Shown here in pieces: positions 55,770 to 56,821 of a stretch of 56,821 bases of DNA (position 1 is its first letter; the number at the start of each line of letters is the position of its first letter). Source of the stretch: a virus. The stretch lies in the IMG/VR virus record IMGVR_UViG_3300050821_010778, positions 1 to 56,821 of that record; one strand, written 5' to 3'. The notes below the pieces were generated by a model. That model saw nothing but the letters and a program-made list of their open reading frames with translations, did no database searches and was not told where the DNA came from. The position numbers and the translations under genes are program-made.

Positions 55770-56759
55770 TCAGGCTGCCTGGTCAGGGGCCGCGTCATCC
55801 GCGAAGCACCCGCAGCCGCCGATGTCGAAGAGATCGATCTGAGCGTCTGCCTCAATCCGCTCCCGCAACTGCTGTAGGGTCAGCGGTTTTGTCTCACCGC
55901 TGCGGCGGTCTCGGAGGATGGCGACGTCATCGCGGCCCAGGAACGCTCGGAGCGCCGCTTCGTTGCTCTCCCACTCGCCATAGACCTCGGGGAGCACTCG
56001 GAGGAGGTGGGCAAAGTGGCCCGCACCGGCCTTGACGCACCCTCCCCCGCAGTTGTTATGGGCGAAGCCGAGGGCGTAGAGGCGAGGAGGCTCCAGGCCA
56101 GCGGCACGCGCTAGGTCCAGCATGTCGATCTTCGATAGGTAGGGCGGCGCGACGAGCGGCGCCTCATAGTGCCACGGTCGCCGCAACTCGCGGAGACGCT
56201 CGTATCGATTCGTCTCTGTCCAGTCCATCCCCACATAGACGATCGTGCTAGCGGGGTCGCAGTGCTCTGCGAGCCAGCGCTCTGCCATCTGGCGCTTCAG
56301 GATCTTAGAGCAGGGATCGGCCCGCGTGTTTCCGAGAAAGCGCTCATCCCGAAAGACCTGCCAGATGGTGCGACCCTCGCAGATCCGCGTCAGCTCGGCG
56401 CCGACATCGGCCGCGGCGTCCTCCAGGAATCTGTAAAGATCCTGGTCCTCGCAGCGAGTGTCAGCAAAGAGCAGAGTGAGATCCGCAGTACCGTGGACTT
56501 CAGCGACTCTCTTGGCCGCTGCCCAGGAGGCGATGCCGCCTGAAAACATGACGACGTGGCGAGAGACTGCATGCGCTGCGGTATCGGAGTGACGCCCCTG
56601 CGCTGGACTCGCACCAGCTTGCGACGGGCCTTGCTTCCCGCCTGGCTCGATTCTTCGCCCTTCGGGGCAGTGAACAGCGGGGACCGCCGCCGAGCGGCCC
56701 CCGCCTGCTGCGCAACTTGCTGTCCCCTGGCCCGAGAGCGCGCCTTCGTCGCAGGTCAA
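55770..56759 (-). CDS. PP-loop (PAPS reductase-like) protein
   Basis: The frame is open for 329 codons, but the first 60 are low complexity; the true start is uncertain, probably near 56570-56555. The folded part begins RHVVMFSGGIASWAAAKRVA, where SGGxxS is the PP-loop of adenine nucleotide alpha hydrolases, followed by LTLLFADTRCEDQDLYRFLE, WTETNRYERLRELRRPW, GFAHNNCGGGCVKAGAGHFA. Phage proteins of this type are annotated PAPS-reductase-like; they may modify a nucleotide or act in DNA/RNA modification rather than sulfur assimilation. Cys residues near the C terminus (GGCGCF) may bind Fe-S or Zn. First gene at the right edge. Confidence 0.8.
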   Translation of the reverse strand: MTCDEGALSGQGTASCAAGGGRSAAVPAVHCPEGRRIEPGGKQGPSQAGASPAQGRHSDTAAHAVSRHVVMFSGGIASWAAAKRVAEVHGTADLTLLFADTRCEDQDLYRFLEDAAADVGAELTRICEGRTIWQVFRDERFLGNTRADPCSKILKRQMAERWLAEHCDPASTIVYVGMDWTETNRYERLRELRRPWHYEAPLVAPPYLSKIDMLDLARAAGLEPPRLYALGFAHNNCGGGCVKAGAGHFAHLLRVLPEVYGEWESNEAALRAFLGRDDVAILRDRRSGETKPLTLQQLRERIEADAQIDLFDIGGCGCFADDAAPDQAA

Positions 56760-56821
56760 CCGGTCGGCGCCGGAAGACTCGCCAAGCTCCTGGCCCCTCT
56801 CGGAGCGCCGCCCTCCCGTGA

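Overview
The window is most of the genome of a GC-rich, long-tailed siphophage (free or integrated) of the HK97 structural class. It carries P27-type small and HK97-type large terminases, an HK97 portal fused to a Mu F-like domain, a U35 prohead protease, an HK97-fold capsid protein, a connector set, a frameshifted tail chaperone pair, a 2461-residue tape measure and a GH19 endolysin. Nearly all genes lie on the minus strand with 4-base ATGA or GTGA stop/start overlaps, so most of the map reads as translationally coupled operons running right to left. The TPR protein, the short sigma-like ORF and the small secreted peptide resemble genes I associate with Acidobacteriota, so that is my best guess for the host; it is an inference from memory, not a search.

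Layout, right to left in the direction of transcription: 56.8-52.0 kb holds a PP-loop (PAPS-reductase-like) enzyme, an integrase N-terminal fragment without catalytic domain, many very small genes and a tRNA-Thr. Around 51.3-52.0 kb is a decayed IS1-like insertion on the plus strand. 51.3-47.9 kb holds unknown genes and an HNH endonuclease next to the terminase. 47.9-33.0 kb is packaging, head and connector genes; 33.5-19.8 kb is the tail; 19.8-11.6 kb is membrane, lysis and small accessory genes. 11.2-10.66 kb is an array of six tRNA-like genes. 10.7-6.0 kb is the only mixed-strand region: ribbon-helix-helix regulators, secreted proteins, a short sigma-like ORF, a signal-peptide-bearing small protein, a TPR protein and a phage repressor. 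At 6.0-5.9 kb a divergent control region with two palindromic operators separates the rightward HTH protein from a leftward early operon (HTH, small genes, Rad52-like annealing protein, SbcC-like ATPase, HNH protein). That operon runs off the left edge inside a 27-bp tandem repeat encoding a nine-residue repeat protein.

No replicative polymerase, helicase or primase is visible. The early operon is cut at the left edge and the right edge starts at a gene pointing inward, so a replication module may be missing beyond the repeat.

The most interesting part is the immunity neighbourhood. A small exported cysteine-containing peptide (7559-7795) lies directly upstream, on the same strand, of a TPR-only protein (6392-7447), which in turn abuts the phage repressor gene. 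The architecture recalls peptide/TPR-receptor (RRNPP, arbitrium-like) communication, although no sequence similarity to AimR/AimP is claimed. Other notable items are a three-copy dispersed palindromic element, class I-shaped tRNAs with Leu anticodons, a tRNA inside a reading frame, a structured leader before the capsid gene and a truncated integrase.
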